A stretch of 64,000 bases of DNA from Mycteria americana (taxonomy: Eukaryota > Chordata > Aves > Ciconiiformes > Ciconiidae), in NCBI RefSeq assembly GCF_035582795.1, contig NC_134367.1, forward strand, positions 121,732,562 through 121,796,561, given 5' to 3'. Of this stretch, positions 24,201 through 34,700 are shown piece after piece (the stretch's first letter is position 1; each line of letters opens with the position of its first letter). The notes under the pieces were generated by a model. It worked only from the letters and a program-made list of their open reading frames with translations, ran no database searches and was not told the DNA's origin. A program made the translations under genes and the position numbers.

Positions 24201-26616
24201 ATCCCCTTGCAGTTTTTTCTGTAAACTGCATGTGGATCGTGGCTCTGCTAAGCTGGTGTGTTGCATGTTGGGTTGCACTGTGTCATTTAAACATGCACCC
24301 CTGAACCCCCAGGAGAAAAATAGACCAGCGTTGGACTGATGCACGCTTCAGCTATAGACCCTCACTAGCACCGGTGAGGTTTGGCACTGCCCACGCCAGC
24401 CTAACAGCACTGCACATTAGGGGAGATAGTTCAGGACTTGCTGTCAACCTTTCTGAGCATTCTGATCTCTGAAGTGTGTTTTGATCTCAGGGATGTAAGT
24501 GGGGAGGATCGCAGCTGAAATCTCATTAGCAAATAATAGGCCTTGTGTGCAGAAATCTGCCTCGCTGACATCTTGATCTTACTCCGCCTCTTCTGATCAG
24601 CAGGGTTGAACATTTCTTCTGGTTTTGCAAGTGTGAACACAATGTCACTACCCTGATTTGCAAGTGATGGTGGAAAGAGCCATGGTATGCAGCAGCAAGG
24701 GGGATTTTAGCATGTTGCAGGAGGAATTTTACAGGTTTCCCAGTGTTGCTGTTAGAGAAGTTCATTTCTTGAGGGATACAGAAAGTGTTGTCTACAACTA
24801 TGGGATTTGAAAGATAAGTATGCCCCTAGGAAGGCAGTAGATCCCATTTAGCTGCAGAAAGGTTGGTTAGTGCAAAAAGTACTTCTTTCTCAGGTGCTCT
24901 GTTTTCTCCATGAATTTGGGTGTCTAATACCCTTCTGCCATGTGGCATACTGCTAAGTGGTCCCTAAATCAGTAATGGTCCTCAAATCTGAGAGCTTGCA
25001 GGGTGATGACATCACTACTGGCCACAGATGAAAAATGAAGTAATGCAATGCTATACTATGCTGCCCCAAATTAAATATTTCCACCTTCAAAAGAATAGCC
25101 CTACTCTCCACATTGTAAAGAAACCTTTCAAGATGCTGTTGTGCTCCAGGCAGGGACATATTTGTGGTGTGTTCGAACAGCATGAGGCGTGTGAGGAACT
25201 CTAGACTGTACCTTAGCATATGCGTCCCCAATATAAAGCGGGAGGAGAAGCTGTACAGCCATGGAATTGCATCACATTATATATGTGCATGTGATTTTTC
25301 TGGCCTTGCAAGCCTCCTGGTCCTCTGCGCTTGGGAAAGTCACAGGAAGGCTTGGGAAGACTGCTGGAAGATGGCTATCAATAGTGCCATTAGCTCCAGG
25401 TAGGCTTTCCTTCAATATGCAGGGTTGTAAGTGAAGGTGGACTCTGCAGACCCTGAGATTAGCAAGGCGGTTCTGATTGCAAGGAACTCCTGTCAGCAGC
25501 TCTCCAGAAGTTCTTAAAAAAAAAAAAAAAAAGAAAGAAAAAAGGATGACCAAAAAAATGAAAAGGGGCAGGGGGGAAGGCTGTTTTTCCCTCTATAAGG
25601 GCTGAGTTGGTTCTGCAGTCCCAATGGTGTGACAGGCAGAATACAGCAAAGATGCGCTAAGGGTTTCTCTCAGCCTGCTTCCCTGCAGTGAGCCTAGCAC
25701 TGACTTCCTTAGAGCAGAAGCATTAGGGTAAAGCTAAAGTATTGGGAGGCGGGGGAAGACTTTGATTTATGTACTAGTAGGGTCTGTTCAATGTTTGGTC
25801 TGCCTTGTTCTCTTATTTTCTGTCTGCGTTGCTTATTTTTGTCTCCCTGGGTACTTCTCCCAAGGCTTCTTAGCTCATTTGTGTTTAATCTTCCCGATTT
25901 GTCTACAGCCTGAGTTGCTCTAATCTCTGCAGGTCACTGTGCAGTTTGCATGTTTGTTACTCCTTGGCTATTTGCTGTGATCAGCACATTTGATCATGGT
26001 TGAATTTACATCAAAGAAACACCTGACAAAGAAGCAGGCCTGATAATAGGCTCTAGTTTCTTCTCAGCAACCCAAACAGGTAGAGGCGGACGAGGGAACG
26101 CTTGCAGGATCACAAGGGAGTTCATGCTCTACTTTCAACGCGGTGTGTTTCCTCTCCTGCCTGTCAGAGCACTGCAAACCCCACTGCTGCTGTAGGTTCC
26201 CCAAATATAGAGCTGCCACTGAGGAAAGAGGAAAACAAGACAGAGGTAGGCCTTGCTCTTCTCCTGCAAAACAAACCCACACCTGGGAAATTCCAATTAA
26301 CAAGAGAGGGGGAGGAAAAGGCTCTCCTGCAGTTGCAGCCACAGAAGTGCAGCTCACAAATTACAGGTCCCCTTTCCCTGCAAGGAGAGTTGGCTCAAAT
26401 GCTAGGGGCAAGAGAGATGTTACAGTCGCAGTGTGATTGTTTCCTGCTTCTTCAGAGTTGGTCAAACAAGAGGCTGATAAATTCAAGACTGGCTTCTCTA
26501 GCAAAACACTTAAGCTGAAGTGTCTAAATAGGGGGTTTGCATTTGCTTTTGTTTGTATAATTTATGCTGGCCAGACCATTTTCCCTGTCTAGAGTTTGCT
26601 GTTAGGAGCTGATTTT

Positions 26617-26683
26617 ATATAATGACTATATATAGTTATACATGGTTATGCACACACACATAGATACGTATAGATATATGTGA
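26617..26683. repeat. TA/CA-rich low-complexity tract
   Basis: Interrupted TATA, CACACA and GATA-like short repeats. It is a degenerate microsatellite with no gene signal. Confidence 0.7.
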
Positions 26684-27910
26684 CATTTGGTGCAGTTGGG
26701 ATTATTCTGGGAGGTACTGGATACTATTTAGGTTGGTGCCAGGGTCCAGTACAGAGGCGTCTCATGAGTGCACTGCTCAGGGTTTTGCAGCACATGGGAG
26801 ATGCTCATCTTTGGTGCTGAAATGGTGTTTGGGGTACTTACAGAACCTCAGCCCTTTGTCCTCTGCTGAAAGGAAAACCAATGGCACCACATCATGTCTC
26901 CTGTAGGTTTCGCCTGGTTCAGCAGCTGCTACTCTCAAGGCCTGCAGTTCTCCAAGAAATAAGTGAGTCTCTAGGCTCTGATTGATCCTGGGAGGCTGCA
27001 TGTGCTCGCCCTGGGCTGGAGAGACCTCTGATAAGGGGAAAGCTCAGCTTCTAAAAGGCTGTGAGGGGAGATTTGAAGCAGGGGGATGTCTTTATTCCTC
27101 CAGCACAGCATGCAACAGCAGCTTTAGGATAGGAGATGTGAAACCAGAAGTAAGTGCAAGCCTGTCTGGAGGGGCAGAAGCGTGTGTGTTGGGAACTCCC
27201 TGCAGCTTGTCTCTCCTCCTGGGACATTACCAAGGACCGCAGAGGTCCTGGTGTGCAGGAACCCCAGCTCTCTGAACTCTTCTGCACAGCACCAAGCTTT
27301 CTTATTCTTTCATTTAACTCAGGCTAGCAAGCCACTGTGTAAAACCTGGGTGTTTCATGGGATGCTGTACACTGGAGGGGGGAAGGGATGAGATCCTGTC
27401 GGCTTTGGCTAAAGAAGTGGTAGCTGGAGCTGTCTGGTGCCAGTGCTCCCTGGGCTTCCACTCTGAGTGCGCAGGGCTAAAAGCAACATCCCCCTTGGAG
27501 GGATTTCCAGCTCCTTTCATTCAGAGCAGGGTCGGAGATGGCTGGTTTCTCCCTGGTGTGAGTGCTATTTCCCAGGAGGGCTGAGGGTGGATGAGCAGGA
27601 CAGCCCTTTGCACCTCACATGCTATTGCCTAACAGACCAGAGGTGCTGTGCTGCCCAGCTGCTCACCTCTAGCCCTGCTGTGCCCCTGTAGTGCTGATAG
27701 CCAGCCGTTCGGGAATTAAAGGTGCTACTTAAAAAAAAATAATAATAAATCAAACCTGCCTGCAGTGTTATGTAGGGACTCCAATATTCAAATGAACTCA
27801 TGATAAATGGAGGTACTGGCTCATTACATATTGCTTTGGAATTTGTCCTTGGAAGGCTACAGTTTCATAGTGTAGTTGTGATTTGAGATGGTCTAAGTTA
27901 TGCCTTAGGG

Positions 27911-27929
27911 TTTTGTTTTGTTTTGTTTT
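27911..27929. repeat. (TTTTG)n microsatellite
   Basis: Nearly four copies of a TTTTG pentamer in intergenic sequence. Confidence 0.85.
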
Positions 27930-28987
27930 CTTCCAAGGATTTCTCTGGGTTCAAAGCTGCTTTCAGCTGTGAGCTGTTAAAACAATTTCCAGCAAACTGT
28001 TGCTGCCCATCCTTGTGTGTTTATGAAATAGGAAAACCACTTTTATTTTGTTTTCTACTGTTTTAAAGCCAGGCTTGGGTGTGATGTTTGGAATATCTGC
28101 CCTTTGCTTTCTACCATTTCTGCTGAGGAGCGTGGTGGAACGTCTGGAAGCTGTGAATGATGAAGGCAGGCTGTGCTAAAGCCGAGCTTAACTTCAAAAT
28201 ACAGCAGCTAGAAAAAACGCATCGCCCCGCTCCCACTTCTTCCCTGGCAAGTGAAGCGGTCATATTCTGAATGAAAACGTGGGTAAATCTGGATAAATCC
28301 TATCTATTTCTCTGAGCCCACGTGAAGGGCACCGCTCCTGTCCCAGCTGGCCAGCCTGTGTCCCCATTCTAGGCATCCAAGCCATCGAGCAGTCTGTGTT
28401 AAACTCCCAGCAAAAGGCAAAACGGGAGGGGGTTGAGGCCATCCCGCTTTCTGGAAGTGGTATATGGATGCCTTTTCTGTATCCCAAGGATTTAACTCCT
28501 CACTGCCCTGGGTCTCTCCATGTGCCTGCTGCATAGGTAGGTGCAACTACAGAGCACAAATAAGCAGAGACTTCAAATGAAACAAATTGGGAAATGAAAT
28601 TAGAATCTCACTGTGGCGTGGCATTAAATCCTTGAATTGCATTAGTCTGAGTGGCAAGTCAGAAACCTGCATCCCGAGATTAAAAATAACACTGCCTTTA
28701 TGAGAGCAGCGAGAATGCCTGCTAATTGTTGGTTTACAGGAGAAAAGCAGAAACACGCTGAAAAATTGGCTCACAATAGCAGTTGCTGTATCATAATCTC
28801 CTGGTTCCTTTCTTGCCTTGGTAATAAGAACTAAGACTAATTTAATTTTTACATTGTCCCAAATCTGTGGCTATACAATTCAGAGACTTAATAAGATTCT
28901 CCTGCTGAGCCAAGAAAAGCTTAGTGGTTTTTAGCTTACTTTCTTCTTCTGGGTTTCAGTTTCGGGACATTTGTGCAGTGGCTGAGA

Positions 28988-28990
<3 letters not shown>

Positions 28991-29025
<35 letters not shown>

Positions 29026-29027
29026 AA
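28991..29027. repeat. T28A9 homopolymer junction
   Basis: 28 T are followed directly by 9 A. On the minus strand this reads as a long A tail, but the adjacent sequence shows no poly(A) signal, target duplication or recognised retroposon body. It is treated as simple sequence. Confidence 0.85.
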
Positions 29028-30456
29028 GCCTGTATTTCATCAGGATTACTAACGTCTCTGTTTAAGTTGTTATAGGTGTAAATTGGTGTGCTGGAGCTGG
29101 GTAAAATCTTGAGGGGAAAAAAGGCAAACTTTGGCAAAATGAAAACACTTTATGAGTTGTTTTGATTTGCCAAACTTTTTTTCTGGGGAGAAAAGAAAAA
29201 AACTTATTTTGTTTCAGCATTTTCCAAATGAAAGGCTTTGAGATCTTTTTCTTTGAAGCAACTTTTCATTTTAAATGATCTTTGGCGCTAAGCTTTGTAA
29301 AGGGCTGAAGAGTCAAAGTGAAACATTTGTTTCAGTCGACCCCAGATGAATTTTTTTTTTAAAACTTTTTTTTCAGGATTGCCAGCGAACCGAAAAATCA
29401 GTTATTCACCCAGCTTTATATACCACATACTGATAGAAACTTCAGAGCACCCCAGTGACTGTTTATGTAGTGCAGCTGTCGCTAAGCCCTCCATTTATAT
29501 GTTGGTAAATTATTATGCTTTTCAGGGTTGTGCGAGATAGTAAACCATCAGTAAGCGCCTGGTTTTTCTCCCTTGGGTTAACAAGGAGGCAATGTTTTAC
29601 AAAATATGTTTCTAACTTTATTCTCGTTGCGTGGCAGGTATTAACTTTGCTGGCTGACGTACAGTTGCAGGACCTGTTTCATGCAGAAGGTGCATGTTAA
29701 CCTCTTAGGAGACTTGGCTGTGTTAGGAGAAGGCGTCGCGTTAGGAGCTGTTTTAAAGTGGTGGAGTTGAGCTCGGCTTTGGGGGTAGCTGTACTTCAAA
29801 AAGATGAGTGCAATAATCAAGATAAAGTCCCTAATTTCAGGGTTAGCCACAGTCACAAATCACATTTGAAATGTGCTTTTCCTATGGTTACTCTGGGTGA
29901 TAGTTTATGTATAACATGAAGCTATTCATTTAAAACAGGTTGTTTTAACCCTTTTTGGCAGGGCGTGTTTTCCCTGTATAAAGAGCTGTCTGCAGATGGC
30001 ACAGGGCATTTTGGAACGACAGGGCCAAATTGCCTGTTTTACTGAAGCTGGAAAAAAGTTTAGATTAATTCCTGGAGAACAGACACTGTAACCAGGAATT
30101 GTTAGTCCTGCTTGCCTGGTATGGATTGCAAGTCTGCTGGAGAGAAAGGAGTCTCACTAAATAGGTTTGTTCCTGCTGTTCATCTTAAATCTTAATTTAA
30201 GCTTAAATCTTGATGCCTCTCAGTTGAAGGCCTTTAGCATTTAGAGCAGCACAAGAAAACAGGCTCAGTGTGTTAAGTGCTCCTGAGGTTGCAGTTTTCC
30301 CCTTATGCCACTGTCCCACTGAGAACTTAGCAGCCAGCCAGGCTGCATTTCAGCACCCAGCCGTAACATGTAAAGCCAGGTTTGCCTGGTCATGGGTGCT
30401 AGGCAGGCTGGAGCCACCATGCATGCTCTGAACCTGGCAAGCAGGGCTAGGAAGGC

Positions 30457-30461
30457 ACCGG
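30457..30461. repeat. Target-site duplication ACCGG, left copy
   Basis: ACCGG lies immediately before the TG end of the solo LTR and is repeated exactly after its CA end at 31,789-31,793. A 5-bp duplication is typical of ERVL-class insertions. Confidence 0.88.
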
Positions 30462-31788
30462 TGTGGTGGGTTGACCCTGACTGGATGCCAGGTGCCCACC
30501 AAAGCTGCTCTATCACTCCCCTCCTCAGCTGGACAGGGGAGAGAAAATATAACAAAAGGCTCATGGGTCAAGATAAGGGCAGGGAAATCACTCACCAATT
30601 ACTGTCATGGGCAAAACAGATTCCACTTGGGGAAATTAGTTTAATTTATTACCAATCAGATCAGAGTAGGGTAATGAGAAATAAAAACTAAATCTTAAAA
30701 CACCTTCCCCCCACCCCTCCCTTCTTCCTGGGCTTAACTTCACTCCTGATTTCTCTACCTCCTCCTTCGCAGCGGCACAGGGATGGGGAATGGGGGTTGC
30801 GGTCAGTTCATCACACATCTCTGCTGCTCCTTCCTCCTCAGGGGGAGGACTCCTCACAGTCTTCCCCTGCTCCAGTGTGGGGTCCCTCCCATGGGAGACA
30901 GTCCTCCACAAACTTCTCCAACATGAGTCCTTCCCACAGGCTGCAGTTCTTCACGAACTGCTCCAGTGTGTGTCCCTTCCATGGGGTGCAGTCCTTCAGG
31001 AACAGACTGCTCCAGCATGAGTCCCTTACGGGGTCACAAGTCCTGCCAGCAAACCTGCTCCAGCGTGGGCTCCTCTCTCCATGGGTCCACAGGTCCTGCC
31101 AGCAGCCTGCTCCAGCATGGGCTTCCCACGGGGTCCCAGCCTCCTTTGGGCATCCACCTGCTCTGGCGTGGGGTCCTCCGTGGGCTGCAGGTGGATATCT
31201 GCTCTACTGTTAACCTCCATGGGCTGCAGGTGGATATCTGCTCTACTGTTAACCTCCATGGGCTGCAGGTGGATATCTGCTCTACTGTTAACCTCCATGG
31301 GCTGCAGGTGGATATCTGCTCTACTGTTAACCTCCATGGGCTGCAGGTGGATATCTGCTTCACCATGGACCTCCATGGGCTGCAGGTGGATATCTGCTCC
31401 ACCGTGGGTGGACCTCCATGGGCTGCAGGGGACAGCCTGCCTCACCAGGGTCTTCACCAGGGGCTGCAGGGGAATCTCTGCTCCAGCACCTGGAGCACAT
31501 CTTCCCCTCCTCCTTCACTGACCTTGCTGTCTGCAGGGTTGTTCCTCTTACATATTCTCACTCCTCTCTCTGGCTGCAGTTGTGCAGGTTTTTTCCCCTT
31601 CTTAAATATGTTATCCCAGAGGTGCTACCACTGTTACTGATGGGCTCGGCCTTGGCCAGCGGTGGCTCCCTCTTGGAGCCGGCTGGCATTGGCTCTATCG
31701 GACACAGGGGAAACTTCTAGCAGCTTCTCACAGAAGCCACCCCTGTAGCCCCACCACCACCAAAACCTTGCCATGCAGACCCAATACA
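30462..31788 (-). mobile_element. Solo LTR of an avian endogenous retrovirus (ERVL-like), 1,327 bp
   Basis: The element starts TGTGGTGGG and ends AATACA, giving TG/CA termini (TGT/ACA). It is flanked by identical 5-bp duplications, ACCGG. Its sequence matches a repeat I recall as abundant in bird genomes. No gag, pol or env sequence and no second LTR are present, so it is a solo LTR left by recombination between two LTRs. The minus orientation is favoured: on that strand a TATA-like CATATTTAAG lies at 31,601-31,610 and an AATAAA at 30,645-30,650, near the expected ends. A plus-strand AATAAA also exists at 30,680. The 5-bp duplication suggests class III (ERVL). The orientation and the class are inferences. 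Open frames of up to 224 codons inside it are repeat-driven and should not be called genes. Confidence 0.88.
31183..31416. repeat. 39-bp tandem array inside the LTR, about 6 copies
   Basis: Units begin GGCTGCAGGTGGATATCTGC and start at 31,183, 31,222, 31,261, 31,300, 31,339 and 31,378, exactly 39 bp apart. The first four units are virtually identical (all share CTCTACTGTTAAC). The last two differ (TTCACCATGGAC, and TCCACCGTGGGTGGAC with an extra 4 bp). 39 is divisible by 3, so the array makes open 13-residue repeats in several frames on both strands. The near identity of the inner units implies recent expansion after insertion. Confidence 0.95.
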
Positions 31789-31793
31789 ACCGG
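31789..31793. repeat. Target-site duplication ACCGG, right copy
   Basis: An exact copy of the five bases before the LTR, directly abutting its CA terminus. Confidence 0.88.
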
Positions 31794-34700
31794 CTAGGCT
31801 GGGATTAACTGGAGAGGGGTATTCTTTATTTTTAAATTATTTTTTTTTTATCCTCACCTTTGGAGAGCACTGACCCTGGCTCAGGTAGAGGCATGAAATG
31901 TAGTGGGAGCCAAGCGGATTCGCTGCCCCCCAGGAGCAGCCCGTGGACTGTGGAAAGGTCAGTTTTTTCTCCCATGCCTTCTGAGGATACTTCAGTTCAG
32001 CAAGTCCTGTGCCCTTGGAGCCCTTCTCCTTCGCCCGTCTCATTCACTTCATCCCCTGTGCCTCCACTCCCCGCGGGGACCTGTTTTCTAGGCTCCTGTT
32101 TGATCTCCAGGTGCCAACTCCTTCCTGGAGGGAGTAGCCGTGCCGGGAGGAAGGTCATGGCAGGAGCACAGGGCATGGGAGGAGAGGCAGGAATAAGCTT
32201 CTGGCAGGAGGGAGCAAGCTGGGACTTGCCACCTTTCTGAGCTCATCCCCAGGGCCATGCCGGAGAGCCGTCCCTCCTGCCCGGCACGTTTCTCTCCCTT
32301 TCTCCCTCACTCCTTTGCCTGGGATTACAGTCCCGGGTTGTCTTTGCTTTTGGGTGTGGGACTTCAAACTGGTTGAACAAATTCGTAGCAGATGATTCAC
32401 TGGACACGTTTCGGCCCTCGCTTTGTTCCCGCAGCGTCTGTCAGCAGCTTGCAATTTTTACAGACGTGCTAGGTGGTGTTCTGTGTTGCTGCTGTCCCGA
32501 GAGCCCTTGCCATGCACCAGGTGCTGCCCTGTCACGCAGCAGGGACATACAAATCATAATCATACTCCTTTTTGCAGGTAATTCTGGGTGTCCTGGTGAT
32601 CCCTGACCCATTAAGTTGAAGCTTTTCAATAACCCAATTTGAGTGGCAGCGGTGATTAGGTGATTTTTTTGTTGTTGTTGTTGCATTAGGGCTATTCACT
32701 TAGATTGGACAAATGTAACCATCCAGAATTCAGTTTATAGTAATAAGCAGTGAAACTGGTGAGGCCATGTGGTGTTTGGGGAGTGATCTGTAGCACTGGA
32801 GGAATGGAGATGGTGTTTTGAACTCTGCTTAGAGCTGCTTCTGCTCTCTGTATTTGAGGCTGTTGCCAAGTGATGGTGGGGGGTCATCTAAACAGGGGTG
32901 GCCTCGCTGCCAGCATCGCTTCTGCCAGAGCTGTTGCCGGCATCTGAGATGCCAAAAAGAGCAGTCTGCAAGCTCAGCTCTTCCCTGGCTCCCCTGCCCT
33001 ATTGCTTCCCTGAATCCTTTTCCTTTCCAAGGTGGGAGCAACCTGGCTCCCAGAGCAGCAAAATCCAGTTTCCCCTCCCTGGCTAAGGCAGCTGTGAGTC
33101 AGTGTGCTCGCGAGGTTCGTCAGCAGGAGGAACTGGCGTGAGGAATCGTGACGCCACTGGAGCGTGGCCAGCTCGGGTTTGGGCTGATGGTGTACCCTGG
33201 GCTGTGCTTTCTCCTTGTTTGGCAGCATCGGAGGACAGGAAACGGAGCAGCTGCTGCTTGTGGAGGCCACTAGGACCCGCAGGTAACCCCCAAACGCTTT
33301 TAAGATCCTGGAGTTGGGCTGCTCCTGTCCTGACCTCCAAGCACCTCCTTGGATGAAAACTCCATAGCTGGGATCAAGTCTTGCTGCTGAAGTTGGATTA
33401 TCTCTGGGCTGCGCTGGCCAGCCCCTGTGTGGTTTTGGGGTATCACTGCTGCTTCCATTTGTACATGTTTCCTCCTGTGATCTGGGTCCAGACCCCACTC
33501 TTGCTTTCATCCAGTGAAAGCCGAGGTCTGGCAGCTCTGCTCACTGGACCTTCCTTAAGCCCTGGTGTAGCCTAAAGCTGAGTCCTTGCAGCTGGATTCA
33601 GAGGTCCATGCCTGTAGCCTGGAGCAAGTAAGATGTTCTGATGCGCTTGCACCAGGTGGTCTCCTGCTTTAAAAATGGAGTTACAGGACAGGTGTTCTCC
33701 AAATTGAGAAAAGGTGCTTCTCGGCCCTGAAATGAGAGCATTAACTTGTCTGTTCTCTATCTGGGGGGCAGCCATCAGGGCTGAGTGACCCGCAGTCCCA
33801 TTCAGAGCAGCAGAAGCAGCTTCTTTACATTTGCTGGAGGCAGGAGGTGTGAAAGCTGACACAGAACCTGTGCCGATTTCTGCAAGCTGGGCATCAGCTG
33901 ATGCCACCATTACAGGCAAGACCTCCCTGTGGTGGGCAGCCCTCCTGGCAGCCACCGCAGGCCTTTTCCTTCTTGCTCCCAGCCCTACAGAGGGCTGCGC
34001 TTAAAAATGGCTCTCTTGAAATCGATAGCCCCTCATGTTCATGTTCTGAGCCAGCTGCCTGGCCTCGCTTGAAAATGCTCTTGTGTCTGCTAAAACTGTC
34101 AGGACTCAAAGCCCCCCTCATCCGCGTCCCCAGGCCCCTGGGTTTGCGGCCCTAATGGTGAAATTCCCCTCCCAATTTTTCCCAGTGGAGTCTCCTGCTT
34201 TGCCCACCCCCACCCCCAATTTATTAGGCAGATTAGGGAGATTTGCTTCACCCAGCTTTCCCACCAAACAGGGCAGGGGAAGAGATGCAGGCCACGTAGT
34301 GACAATGCTGAAGGATTTAGGAGGAAACCTTTGACTGAAGTAAGGTGCCACCCTGGCTGCAATGATGTTAACCCCTGGCAGGCCTGGGGCAGGAAAAAGG
34401 CAGTGGTAGGTGCGACACAAGAGCGGAGGGAAGGGGGTTTTGTCCCTCCATGCCTCCCACCCCAGTGCAGACCCCGCACAGCAGCAGGAGCGGGCAGCAG
34501 GAGCTGGCTGGCCACATTAGCTCTGCCAAAGGATTGCAAGCAAACTCTGTTCAGAGCAGCCCAAATAATCCCTTCCCTGTGCGAGCTGTAAGGCAGTGTG
34601 CAGGGAAAGCAAGACTGCCCAAGCATTGTCTTCTAGCAAACTTCGAGTTTCATGGCTTCCCCCCCCCCCAGTAAAGGCAGAGCTTGGCACAAACACAAAA

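Larger units (their letters stand above)
16726..30461. other. AFTPH-SERTAD2 intergenic region, proximal part
   Basis: I recognise no gene here. The sequence is AT-rich at the start and becomes more GC-balanced to the right. Simple sequence includes C22 at 18,288-18,309, A17 at 25,516-25,532, a TA/CA-rich stretch near 26,617-26,683, (TTTTG)n at 27,911-27,929 and T28A9 at 28,991-29,027. The longest + frame (22,734-23,288, 184 codons) has no recognised homolog. Some AFTPH transcripts may extend into the first few hundred bases. Confidence 0.6.

Noticed and set aside
28991..29027. T28A9 as the poly(A) tail of a processed pseudogene or retroposon
   Set aside because: No poly(A) signal, flanking duplication or recognisable gene-derived body was found next to it.
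31183..31416. CRISPR-like array
   Set aside because: The units are contiguous 39-bp tandem copies without unique spacers, inside an LTR in vertebrate DNA.
30966..31640. 224-codon plus-strand frame with 13-residue repeats (and minus-strand counterparts)
   Set aside because: It lies wholly in the solo LTR. The repeats come from a 39-bp DNA tandem array that stays open in several frames on both strands, so it is not a protein-coding gene.
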